From the NCBI GenBank assembly GCA_963969495.1, contig OZ018321.1, forward strand, positions 71,118,286 through 71,182,285: a stretch of DNA of 64,000 nt, in the 5' to 3' direction. Each line of letters starts with the position of its first letter. Positions within the stretch are counted from its first letter, which is position 1. The notes beneath the pieces were generated by a model that ran no database searches, was not told the DNA's origin, and saw only the letters and a list, made by a program, of their open reading frames with translations. The translations under genes and the position numbers were made by a program. The stretch comes from Ceratothoa steindachneri (taxonomy: Eukaryota > Arthropoda > Malacostraca > Isopoda > Cymothoidae). Shown here in pieces: positions 11,820 through 24,770 of the stretch.

Positions 11820-11827
11820 TATAAAAA
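11820..11827 (+). promoter_or_regulatory. TATA box of solo LTR copy 1
   Basis: TATAAAAA lies about 240 bases before the AATAAA at 12062, in the order expected for LTR transcription. The position is equivalent to TATAATTA at 30318 in copy 2. Confidence 0.5.
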
Positions 11828-12061
11828 CTTAAGCTACGAATTGCATTTAACTATTTAACTTTGTGCCAACGCAACACCGTGCTTTAACATGGATGTAGCC
11901 TCCCCTTTGCTTTCTTGTTTTTTGTGTAATTTTAAACCCCTCCAAATCTTAATCCTCCGCTTAGTCAACTTTATCCCATGACATTTTTTCCTTTTATGTG
12001 TATCGCCCATTTTTCCCCGGTCATGTAAATATTTTCCATGTGTTGTTTTGTTAGAATAATT

Positions 12062-12067
12062 AATAAA
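12062..12067 (+). terminator. Polyadenylation signal of solo LTR copy 1
   Basis: AATAAA within TTAATAAAATTATATT. The equivalent AATAAA in copy 2 is at 30540-30545, which supports a conserved signal. Confidence 0.5.
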
Positions 12068-12271
12068 ATTATATTGTATTAATGCCTGCAATATTATTTA
12101 TCCTTGAGCTCCGTTCCACTTCTTAAGTATATTGAAGATAAATAAGCCCTCTCCAAGCTTATTTATTAACGTAGTCATTCTTGGCCACCTGATCAACCCG
12201 GCACTCTAATATAGAATAATCCCCACAAAGAATAGATATATAGTATATCGTCGTGAGCCTATTCTACGAAA

Positions 12272-12680
12272 CTGGGCAACTATTTTAATTTCCTCTAATC
12301 CCCAACCAACATGTTTACTTAGATTCTGTAGAATTTTCATGTGTATAAGGTTGCAAAAAATAGCAATTTTGCTAAAATCAGCTAAGGAAATCGTAGTTAC
12401 AATATGTGAAGCTCTGGTGAGAGATATAGAAAATGTGGAGACTTGCTTAAACGCCACATTTTAATAATTCAAACAGAAAACAAAAATTCTCTAGTAAACC
12501 GATATAAAAGAAGTTTAAAATGTGCCCCATTTTAACTTACGAGTAGTTTAAATAATTAATGGTTGGATTCTATGATCATTTTCTTATATTATATCGCCTC
12601 TTTCTTATTTCTAGGTAACGTATGCTGAGATTAGATTTAAAAACAAACCCAGAATAATTGTTTCAAAAACGACAAACTAA
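12272..12680. other. AT-rich, nothing recognised
   Basis: May contain decayed upstream RT of the Penelope-like element that follows, but no motif is visible. Confidence 0.35.
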
Positions 12681-13458
12681 CTACCTCAATATACAGAAAG
12701 CCTACCTTTAGTGGCCTAGGAATCATTTTTTTAAGCCATTGTGACTTGTCACACAAACTCAGTGCAATAAAATCTCTAATATATAGAGGTTACCATCTTA
12801 CCATCTCTCCTCCAATTATTCCCTAATGCACAATGAATTCCAGACTCTAAAGTCATATTTTAAAAATAATTGTTACCCCCCACCTTTGGTTGACAAACTA
12901 ATCAATAATTTTCTTACCAAAATATACTCTCCATCCTTTCTCTCATATAAAGTTCCCAAAAATGAAAAAATTTTCGTAATACCAGAAATGGGACCTTATA
13001 ATAAATTATTCACTAGAAAATGCAACAAATTACTCAAAAAATATTTCTTTCATACCAACTTCAAAATCACTTTTGTTAACCCACTTTCCATAGGAAGTTT
13101 CTTCTCGTCAAAAGACAAACTTCCTCTAGAAATGAGCAGCCGTGTTGTTTATGCTTTTACTTGTCCTTGTTGTTTGCAAGGAACCTATATTGGTAGTACG
13201 GTTCGCTCATTGAAAGAGAGGTTTTGTTCTCACATGGGAATAAGTCATCGCACTGGAAAAATATTGTCTAAGAAGGAAGCTTCTGTAATAAGAAATCATA
13301 GTATACAGTGCAAGACAGAATGTTCCATAGATAACTTCAAAATAATTGGTCATAATAACAATGAATATAGTCTAAGAATTTTGGAATCCCTACTAATACG
13401 TACAAAATCTCCTACACTCAACATAGATAATACCGCTGTTCCTCTTCTTATTTATTAA
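12681..13458 (+). pseudogene. Penelope-like element A: RT thumb and GIY-YIG endonuclease
   Basis: A first frame reads SIYRKPTFSGLG and RGYHLT, the conserved end of Penelope RT. After a frameshift near 12820 the frame 12826-13458 (210 codons) stays open to its stop. It carries the linker between RT and endonuclease (FVIPEMGPYNKLF) and the endonuclease core TYIGSTVRSLKERFCSHM. ISHRTGK, the C/H residues and the C-terminal ESLLIRTKSPTLN follow. In this family the endonuclease nicks target DNA for RT priming in the nucleus. The GIY-YIG Tyr, Gly and Arg are all present, so the endonuclease half looks recently functional, but most of the RT is missing. The 3' tail continues to the TA/TG repeat at 13984. 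Confidence 0.85.
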
Positions 13459-13587
13459 TTTTAATTACCTCATTCAACAACCAACCAACCTTCTCTTATT
13501 AAACAACCAACCAATCAAATTCCTATCCTTCTTTAAGCCACATCCTTTATAATTTCTTCACTTTGTGATTTCTCCTGAACTTCATCG

Positions 13588-13812
13588 GTAAGTAATATTA
13601 TACTGTAATTTTTTACTTTTGTGTTTTTGCTTCTTTTTTTCGTGTCAATAGTGATTACATTCGATTAATAATTTAATTCTCTTGCCTTTTAAATTCCTGA
13701 ATTATCAGTAAGCAATATTATACTGTAATTATTTACTCTTTTTTTTTCGTTTCAATAGTGTTATATTAGATTGATAATTTTATTCTCTTGACTTTTAAAT
13801 TCTTGAGTTATT
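13588..13812 (+). repeat. 118-bp tandem duplication in the 3' region of element A
   Basis: TAAG(T/C)AATATTATACTGTAATT occurs at about 13591 and 13709. It is followed in both copies by a T-rich run, TCAATAGTG and TTTAATTCTCTTG-like sequence. Two diverged copies. Confidence 0.7.
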
Positions 13813-13893
13813 TTCTAATTTATCTACATAGTCATAACCTAATTATTTTTTTAATATTCTTTAACTGTATTAGATTAATTTATGTTTTAGAAC

Positions 13894-13918
13894 CTGAAGA
13901 TGGGTGATACCCCGAAAC
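13894..13918 (+). ncRNA. Hammerhead-ribozyme-like core in Penelope tail A
   Basis: CTGAAGA (13894-13900) fits the CUGANGA core. GGGT-GAT-ACCC (13902-13912) can form stem II with a 3-base loop, and GAAAC (13914-13918) is the second core strand. Penelope-like elements are known to carry hammerhead motifs in their terminal repeats. The cleavage site and stem III partner are not obvious here, so it is a candidate or relic only. Confidence 0.4.
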
Positions 13919-13982
13919 GTAGTTCCATAAATAAATCACATGTACCTCAGCCTCCTATGTGTCCTTACCTTCATCGTGAAAT

Positions 13983-13983
<1 letters not shown>

Positions 13984-14021
<38 letters not shown>

Positions 14022-14022
14022 A
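13984..14022. repeat. (TA)n(TG)n microsatellite
   Basis: About 11 TA and 8 TG units directly after the Penelope-like tail. Confidence 0.95.
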
Positions 14023-15478
<1,456 letters not shown>

Positions 15479-16238
15479 CGTTCAATTACATTTGAAAAAG
15501 GTGTGGATGCAAAAGCTTATCAAGCTGGTGGTGCAGAAGGATATTCGCTACTTTTAAAAAAAAGATGAGGCAGGGAAATTGCTGACCAAGGCGATGCAGG
15601 AAAAGCGACTAAAGCACACCAAGAAACTGATCAGCAAGTTAAACCTTCCATTGTACCCAGAGACTCTATGGTTCTTCTCCGAAGAGAAAAACTTCTGTCA
15701 AGACCAGCAGATGAACTCACTGAACAAAAGGTAACTAGCACACAAGGATGTGCCCAAAGTCATCCAGAGGAAATTTCCAGCGATAATCATGATCTTCGTT
15801 GTCGTCAAAATGAATGGGATATTATTCCGCCCCATTCCTTGCCTGATGGGTCTTAAGCTAAACGACGTTGTATAGTGAAGACCTGGATCGGGCGGGTAGC
15901 TGCATGGGTGCCTTAGGTTTGGCAGAACGAATCTGCGCCCTACTAAACCAACTGGGAGAGCCAGGCCTGTCCGTCTGATAATTTATTCGATTATACAGCA
16001 CCTGACATTTGTCTTCCCAGCTCGCCTGAATGCAATCCATTAGATTTCTCTGGCCGGGGCTCGGTGGAAAGAGAGACCAACAAATCTAGCTGAAATACGA
16101 AGGACGACTTAAGGGCCAGGATTACCAAGGCCTTCAGATGACTAAAACAGAATATATTGAGAAAGGACTGTGGCCGGTTCCAAGGTCGCCTGGAGGCTGT
16201 CATCAAGGTAACAGGCGTGTTCATCGAAGGAAATTGAC
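15479..16238 (+). pseudogene. Tc1/mariner-like transposase, second family, decayed
   Basis: Reads KDIRYF, EKRLKHTKKLISKLN, LWFFSEEKNFCQDQ (first catalytic region, DEKNF become EEKNF) and KVIQRKFPA. IGRVAAWVP with WQNESAPY follows, the second catalytic block in which QQDSAPCHT has lost its Asp. Then come LFDYTAPDI with PSSPECNPLDF (third block, normally PNSPDLNPLDY), SVERETNKSS and the C-terminal GRLEAVIKVTG. Stops and at least two frameshifts break it. Length and order match a full transposase except for a degraded N-terminal DNA-binding part. Two of the three catalytic positions are changed. No clear terminal repeats are seen. Confidence 0.8.
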
Positions 16239-17373
<1,135 letters not shown>

Positions 17374-17558
17374 AAACAATTGTTAAATCCAATGCAATGA
17401 CAGAATCTAAATATGTAAATAAAACCACTGTGGAGGAGGGTAGTATTTATTATCTCGAGACCAGTTTCGGCATGGAGTTTGTCACACCAAGTGTACAATA
17501 TATGTATATAGTTTACAGGGATCCAATTGGAGTTCCTAATCAGGGGGTGTGTATTAAG

Positions 17559-17931
17559 TTAATTAAGGATATCTTTTAAGATAAGATCTTTGACGTAGGG
17601 GCTGCATTTAAATTGCCCAACAAAAAGGTTAAGGTTGTGGATTTCATCTATAAGGGTGGATTCAATGACCTTTATTTTGCGGAAGTCCCTACACGATGAG
17701 ATTAGTTTGGCCTGTGCGAAGTCTATCGAGTGCTTAAAGTTATTACTGTGAGTGAAGAGACTAGAAGCTGTGTTTCCCCCTCTAATGGCTCTTCTGTGTT
17801 TATACATTCTCTTATCCAGATTTCTTCCTGTTTTGCCCATTTAAAATAAAGGGCAGTTAATTTCTTTACAGGGGATTAAATATACTCGTGCTTCGTTGGT
17901 TCGTTCTATAGATTTGGTGGTAGGGAATGAT
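17559..17931 (-). pseudogene. Penelope-like element B1: GIY-YIG endonuclease copy (minus)
   Basis: One frame on the minus strand reads TKSIERTNEARVYLIPCKEI and then CPLF-stop-MGKTGRNLDKRM. The stop and Met replace the Tyr-Ile of the YIG box. It continues through NNFKHSIDFAQAKLI, KVIESTLIDEI and [17 protein letters not shown] to its stop at 17559. The remaining 3' tail runs left through CCGAAACTGGTCTCGAG (near 17470) to the (AT)n at 17373. The RT is absent. The copy is a mirror of element B2, starting about 70 bases from it. Confidence 0.85.
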
Positions 17932-18001
17932 TATTTACTGGTGTAACTATCCTTTCCTCTAACCGCACCACTTTTAAATACCCTTTGACCATTAAAAATC
18001 A

Positions 18002-18394
18002 TTCCCTACCACCAAACCTATAGAAGGGACAAACGAAGGACGGGTTTATTTAACCATCTGTAAAGAAATTAACTGCCCTTTATTTTACATAAGCGAAACA
18101 GGAAGAAATCTGGATAAGAGAATGTATAAACAGAGAGGAGATATTAGACGGGAAAACACAGACTCATGTCTTTTCACACAAAATAATAACTTTAATCACC
18201 CCATAGACTTCACACCGGCCAAACTAATCTACACCCGTGAGGACTTCCGCAAAAGAAAGGTCATTGAATCCACCCTTATAGATGAAATCCCCAACTATAA
18301 CTTTTCTGTTGGGCAATTTAAATGCAGCCCCTACGTCAAAGATCTAATTTTAAAAGATATCCTTAATGAACTTAAATTCACAGCCCCTGATTAG
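18002..18394 (+). pseudogene. Penelope-like element B2: GIY-YIG endonuclease copy (plus)
   Basis: Open for 130 codons: TKPIEGTNEGRVYLTICKEI, CPLFYISETGRNLDKRM, NNFNHPIDFTPAKLI, KVIESTLIDEI and the C-terminus [18 protein letters not shown]. The YIG box reads YIS, so a core Gly is replaced. The frame has no Met before 18122, so the ORF is a truncated fragment that would need an upstream RT. Its 3' tail (CCGAAACTAGTTTCGAG near 18497) runs into a CA/TA repeat. It is nearly the inverted image of B1, joined 5' end to 5' end around 17932-18001. Confidence 0.85.
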
Positions 18395-18553
18395 GAACTC
18401 CATTTGGATTTCTGTAAACTATATATATATATATATTGCATGCTTGGTGCCACTGCATGTATTCTTAGTGTTCCAGTTAGGCTAGCATGACAAACTTCAT
18501 GCCGAAACTAGTTTCGAGATAATAAATATTACGCTCTTCCACAGTGGTTTTAT
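18395..18553 (+). other. 3' tail of Penelope-like element B2
   Basis: Matches the tail of B1 in inverted orientation: ATGCCGAAACTAGTTTCGAG, then ATAATAAATA and CCACAGTGGTTTTATTTACA, then the CA repeat. Confidence 0.7.
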
Positions 18554-19520
<967 letters not shown>

Positions 19521-19621
19521 TATTAGGTTGAGGAATAAGTTCTTGCGGGTTTTTTTAATGTTGTGTTGATTTAAGTTTTGTTGACGTGATTTGTGCACAT
19601 ATTAAAAAATAATAATAAATA

Positions 19622-20535
19622 ATGAGACCAAAATTTGCTGTGTACGGAGAAATTGCTTTATCAGAAAGGTCAGCTGAATGGTGGTTTTCACGTTTCAAAA
19701 ACGATCATTTCAATCTTAATGACGATGAACGTTCTGGTCGCCCCATTAAGTTGGATGAAGATCGATTGAACGACCTTCTTCATGAAAATCCTCGTCAATC
19801 GACTAGAGAATTGGCTGTACAATTGGCGTGTGATCAGAAAACTGTAGTGAATCACCTTCATTCGATGGGGAAAGTTCAAAAACTTGGTGCATGGGTCCCG
19901 CACACTTTGAGCGAAAGTTAGAAACTTCAACGCTTTACGATTGCCGCAGGTTTACTTGCTCGTCACAAGGCTACTCGTGGATATAGGGACATATTTATTC
20001 ACCGCATCATCACTGGCGACGAAAAGTGGTGTGTTTATGTCAACATGAAGCATCGAAAACAATGGCTTAGCCCCAGTAAAAAAAAACACTTCCGCGATTA
20101 AAGCATTGACTTCATCTACGAAAGACGATGTTGTGTGTGTGGTGGGATTGTGAAGGCATCATTCTTTATGAGTTCCTTGCGAACAACGAGATTGTCAATG
20201 CAGAACTCTACGTTCAACACATGTATCGACTCACCAAAGCTATTCGTCAAAAGCGACCTCATCGACGTTATGGAGTCCTTCTGCAACATGACAATGCTCG
20301 TCCTCACATTGCCAATATGACAAAACACGCCATCAAATGCTTAATTTGGAAATCCTGCCGCATCCTCCTTATTCGCCAGACTTGGCTCCATTGGATTTCC
20401 ATCTGTTCCGATCGCTCTCCAACAATTTGCGCGGCGTTTCGTTTAATACCGATGTAGAATTAAGAACCTGGTTAGACGAATTCTTCGAGTAAAAATCCAA
20501 AGATTTTTATTGCAGAGGTATCGAAAAACTATTTG
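19622..20535 (+). pseudogene. Mariner transposase (D,D34D type), frameshifted
   Basis: The first frame has the helix-turn-helix region: VYGEIALSERSAEWWFSRF, then DERSGRPIKLDED, HENPRQSTRELA and WVPHTLSE, ending in a stop at 19919. Reading through gives the first Asp in ITGDEKW. A second frame (20128-20457) holds CVWWDCEGIILYEFL and the second Asp in LLQHDNARPH. A third frame holds LPHPPYSPDLAPLDFHLFRS with the third Asp, then FYCRGIEKLFELGKK. All three catalytic Asp survive, but stops and at least two frameshifts prevent one protein. About 25 N-terminal residues before VYGE are lost. The residues resemble the mellifera/cecropia groups (inference). Confidence 0.9.
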
Positions 20536-20660
20536 AACTTGGGAAGAAGTCGTAGATAACAACGGAGAATACATTATTAACTTTATTGCAGAGGTATCAA
20601 AAAACTATTTGAACTTGGGAAGAAGTCGTAGATAACAACGGAGAATACATTATTAACTAG
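20508..20660 (+). repeat. 76-bp tandem duplication inside the mariner
   Basis: TTTATTGCAGAGGTATC(G/A) and the following 60 bases occur twice (TGCAGAGGTA at 20511 and 20587), duplicating the end of the transposase frame. The copies are nearly identical. Confidence 0.9.
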
Positions 20661-20760
20661 ATTGCATAGTGTTATCAACTAAAAATTAAGTTTTTCTGAA
20701 ATTGTTAATGGTAATGAATAAATTTAATAAAACCGCAAGAACTTATTCCTCAACCCAATA

Positions 20761-21504
20761 CATAACAGCCTCCGGATTTGTCACGGTACATAATCGCCCG
20801 TACCTCATCGCGCATCTCAATCACTTTGGCCAAGTACACGCTAGTAATATTGTACACTAATCTTAAGTCGCTGATTGGCTCGTGTCATCGGTCATCTGAC
20901 TTTAATTCAGGAAGATTTAGGTTATGATTAGCTTCTCTCTTTAGCATAGGCATGGGCGAGTTCGGCAATAGTAGAAATGGGGACAACGACTGACGGAAGA
21001 AGACGATGAACCGGCACGTAAAAGCATATGATGCGCTTTGTATTTCCCCCAAAGAGATCCAAAGTTCGTTTACATAGAGCGTTCCGAAAACAGTTCGCGC
21101 TCTACCGAAAGCACCCTCAAGAGAGAAAGCCAACTTACATATTTAAAAAGTTTTGGGCGTAATAAAATCTTGCATGTGTGAATTTGAACTATAAAGGTTT
21201 ATCATATGACTTGCGTTCGTACATCTCTGATTGCGTTTCAAGTTGATCTTTTTTACTATATATCAACTTTTCACTTTTCAAAATTTACGTTTTGCTAATC
21301 GCTTTCTAGTCCAATATATTTATATTCCCTTTCGTCTAAAATCTATGGTGGAATATATCGATGTCAGAGTTAAAATTAATTAAAATTAAAGAATAAATAA
21401 TTTGATTTAAAATACATCTTTGCCCTTACATGTACGAGCATGTGAACTTTAATAATTATTTAATACAAATTCATAAATGATGGGTGATATAAAAATGGAA
21501 AAGT
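20761..21504. other. No feature recognised
   Basis: 20761-21140 is less AT-rich than its surroundings, with an 82-codon minus ORF (20885-21133) of unknown nature. Confidence 0.4.
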
Positions 21505-21506
21505 AT

Positions 21507-21562
<56 letters not shown>
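21505..21562. repeat. (TA)n microsatellite
   Basis: About 28 units. About 70 bases downstream lies TGCCGAAACGTTCTAG (near 21636), like the Penelope-like tails elsewhere in the window. Confidence 0.95.
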
Positions 21563-21566
<4 letters not shown>

Positions 21567-22411
21567 GTACACTCCAAGTAAAAGTTGATTTGGAGAAATC
21601 ATATGTATTTACATTTGGAATCTAATCAGCACTTGCCGAAACGTTCTAGAAATAAAAGGAGATGACGCTGCAAATCGATTTTAGTGTTTATGAGAACTAC
21701 ATCAAAGAAATGCTTCTTACAGATGCAGATGAAGCAGGATGTAAATACATAACAGTGCAGTTACCCGCTGCGAAGCTGAATATATGTATTCATTCTCTGC
21801 ATCTGATAAAAAACTACATAGAGCCATAGAGATTTTTAATTCGAAGTAATATCCAGATCGTAAAGAAAATAGTCTAACAAATTTACATATTCATACTTAA
21901 TAGAGGGTCTATTTTGTCTATCTACTGTTGGTTCTAATTCGCAACCTTAGGACCCTAAGCTCTTCTCAAGACGTTGTTTGGGGAGAGTAATAACGCATAC
22001 TACCACCTAATCCACTTCAATACATTATTCCCAGCTTTTTACGTTTGGTTCCCATTTTACTGTATGGATTGGAGCAAATTACAAACAATTAGTTTCATGA
22101 CACCATTCTTCTCTATACATCTTGTCGTCCGATGGTCAGACCAGCTTAGGGGAGTCGGGGAAAAAAGGCATATTGTGCTGCCGCAGATAAAAATAAGCAA
22201 CTGCTTTCGGGGACAGAAAAAATAAAGTAGAGGGGATAAATTTCGGGAATCATATGGATTTATATGGATCGGAGTGGACGGTCTATTTAAAACTAATCAG
22301 AGAAAAACATTTACTAAGGCCTAGAAATCGTTTACATATAGTTGAAGAGTACATGTAATATAGAGATGCTTTTAATGGTAGAAAATTTCATAAGAAACTT
22401 TCTCACTCTAG
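21563..22411. other. No gene recognised; possible Penelope-like tail at 21600-21660
   Basis: CTTGCCGAAACGTTCTAGAAATAAA resembles the CCGAAAC tails of elements A and B. The rest is featureless. Confidence 0.3.
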
Positions 22412-24770
22412 ATAAGGGGTCCCCAAACTTTTTAACCCATTGCCCCTTTCATGGAATCTTTAATTCCTCATCGAACCCCACAAATGTACTTGAAAATTAA
22501 TAAATAGAAATTAATTTCATGTGCCAATTCCGATGTACACCAATAAGAAAAACTGCATACAAACCACACGAAACTGTTTTTCTGTGTCCACCTCTTTTGT
22601 AAATATCTCCCATTAAATATGAAGGTGTAAAAGGAATACTGTTTACTGTCATTGTGAAGATCATGGAAAGCTATCAAAATTATGATCACAATGTTGAAAT
22701 TTACCAATAGAGGTGTTCAGACCTATCGAAATAGGTGGAAATAGGGTATGATAAATGAATATGTCATATAAAATATTAAATTGGGTAATAAAAATGTAGA
22801 AGCTCTTTGCTGTCATTTGGTGCCTTATATTAAATACATTAAAAATACATTAACATAACTTTTTATCGAAGTAGTTTACATTATTAATGGGGAGGATGTG
22901 ATTGATGAGTAGCAGAAAGATTATTGATATTCGGTAAAAAATTGGTGAGTTTTAGCTGTAAATCACCATGTTCTTCCAGGTTCAGCCTGTTTCTCAGTTT
23001 TGATAAAACAGCATTTGTGTGGCTAAAACCACCTTCAACCATGTATGAACTTGGGAATGCAAGTAAAAAAGGTTCAGTTGCTCCTATAACCTTGGGGTAT
23101 TGAGTAACACTATTTACATTGCTTCAATAATCACTGTGACTTTTTCTTTCGAATAACGATTTAGCTTCGAAATCCACATACATTTCAACAAGTTTATCTT
23201 CTAAGTGAGATTCAATGTCTTCATTTTATATCTTCACATCAAACGGTGTAACAATCCAATCAGTACATGCATTTTTTCCAGGTCCTCGAAACTACTTTAA
23301 AGTTTTCCCTTAATTTTTCAAGGTGGCCTATATATATATTTCCAAATCACAGTTTGAAATGTTTTCTCTTTCTTCCAATGCTCAAAGTTTGAAAAATGTT
23401 TACAATCTCTACGTGCCAATGAAGATTTAAATAGCTCTATTTTGAATTGAAAACCTATTAGGATTGTGTAAACTTGAATAATTGTAATATCTTTACCTTG
23501 CAAACGTTTCTGTACTCTATTAATTTTTGAATAGAGGTCTGCCAAATAGAAAAGATGGTTCTTACACATTCTTAACTCCGTACATAGTGATGGGTCCACA
23601 TTCGTAAGAAAATCCACCGTTGAGCGATATAAGTCAACAAGTCTTTGCAAGCTATCACCTCTTGGCAACAAGCTTACCTCAGTATGCAAAAGCAATTGGT
23701 TGGAAGTTTCATAATTTTCTTCACTTAACATTGCAAACAGTCGCGAATTGAGAGGATAAGCTTTAATTTTATTTATTGACGTGATACACACTTTAAGGCA
23801 CTATTCAAATTCAAATCCAAATTTAAATCTTTATTGATTAAAAACATTACAAAATAAATATAATTATGCAAAATTACGTCACAGGACTATATAGGTAACG
23901 CTTCTAATCAAGCCCAAGTTAACTACTGAGTTTGTTGGCTATAAAATGGTTTCTTTCTAAAGCACAGTGAACAGTATATACATTAGGAACCTTGTCCTCC
24001 AGAAAGACTAAAAATACTATGTAACGGGCAACCATTGCTAGTGCACCATTATTAGCCGCTGTAGTTATATTCCCGAGGGGAACATTAATTTTCTTCAAAT
24101 ACTTTTACAAACAGAAAAATTGTCTCACCATTTGCATCACCTTTAAGCTATTTAACAAATAGAAATTCGTCAACAATTTAGCTCAGGCTTGGACTATAAT
24201 ACCTCACATAGACCATGAAAATAATTGAACTGTCAAAAGTTGATTTATCGAATTGAATATAAAACTTATATTGCTGAAGCCCAGAAGTCAAAGTTATCGG
24301 CCATCTCTTCAATGCGTCGTTGCACTGTATTTGCATTTAATGATTCACATTTTAGAACAGGTTTTCTTCATAACATTTTCAGCCACATCTTTTAATCCTG
24401 GTATTAGAATTTCTTCACCAATAGTATAGGGTTTTCCTTTCTTTGCTATATTAAGAGAGATGCTGTATGATATCTTCAGTCCTCCTTCACTATCATCACT
24501 AGCAGATGCTTTAAAAGATTGCTTTAAATTTGGCTGAGTTGTTAATTTCTCTGTCAGTATTTTAAATTAGATCTTTAAAAGCTTTGTTTTTCTTATCAGA
24601 ATGAATCCTTTCAAGGTGGTCTTTCATTTTCGCGGGTTTCATAGCATCATTATTGAAAGTCTTTTCACATAACAAACACATAGTGATTGTTTCATTAATA
24701 AACAAAAGTACGAAGCCAAATTTCAAATACTCATGTGAATATTGTCTTCACTTATTCTTAGCATTAGTGG
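22412..24770 (-). mobile_element. hAT transposon, SCAND3/ZBED-like group, degraded
   Basis: Holds the minus-strand transposase relic described below. At the 3' side AGGGGTCCCCAAACTTTTTA (from about 22415) is the typical terminal sequence of this hAT group. The opposite end could not be found before 25400, so the left terminus is approximate and no 8-base duplication was confirmed. Confidence 0.65.
22884..24730 (-). pseudogene. hAT transposase with BED zinc finger, decayed
   Basis: On the minus strand the BED finger comes first: CLLCEKTFNNDAMKPAKMKD then HLERIHSDKK, with the Cys-Cys-His-His set kept. KKGKPYTIGEEI and NTVQRRIEEMADN follow. After a heavily broken centre the longest frame (23791-23318) reads INKIKAYPLNSRLFAML, LLLHTEVSLLPRG, and LADLYSKINRVQKRLQG. 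The C-terminal dimerisation region follows in other frames: LAFPSSYMVEGGFSHTNAVL, LRNRLNLEEHGDLQLKL and THQSHPPH, ending at TAA 22884. RW after TEV, normally conserved, is replaced. Many stops; inactive. Related proteins in animals are domesticated as ZBED/SCAND3 genes, but this copy is too damaged to be one. Confidence 0.82.

Larger units (their letters stand above)
10950..12271 (+). mobile_element. Solo LTR, family S, copy 1 (TSD CTGGG)
   Basis: Flanked by the 5-base direct repeat CTGGG (10945-10949 and 12272-12276). It begins TATGATAGAA and ends TTCTACGAAA, a diverged inverted end pair. It shares its whole layout with the copy at 29323-30723: a diverged upstream region, tandem palindromic repeats, a TATA box (11820-11827), a pyrimidine-rich stretch, and AATAAA (12062-12067) near the end. 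This is the U3-R-U5 order of an LTR in plus orientation. No internal domain adjoins it, so it is the product of LTR-LTR recombination. Gypsy, BEL and Copia elements can all make 5-base duplications, so the superfamily is open. Confidence 0.85.
19523..20758 (+). mobile_element. Mariner transposon with intact terminal repeats
   Basis: Terminal inverted repeats of about 28 bases: TT(A/G)GGTTGAGGAATAAGTT continuing CTTGCGG at both ends, with one difference in the first 26 bases. TA target duplications flank it at 19521-19522 and 20759-20760. The length of 1236 bp is near the usual 1.3 kb of mariners. The good terminal repeats and decayed transposase indicate a relatively late insertion that could be moved only by a transposase supplied elsewhere. 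Confidence 0.93.

Noticed and set aside
12826..13458. Host GIY-YIG nuclease (for example a repair enzyme)
   Set aside because: Penelope RT residues precede it in an adjacent frame and the linker is Penelope-specific.
22884..24730. Domesticated ZBED-type host gene
   Set aside because: Many stops and frameshifts and a hAT terminal repeat nearby indicate a dead transposon.
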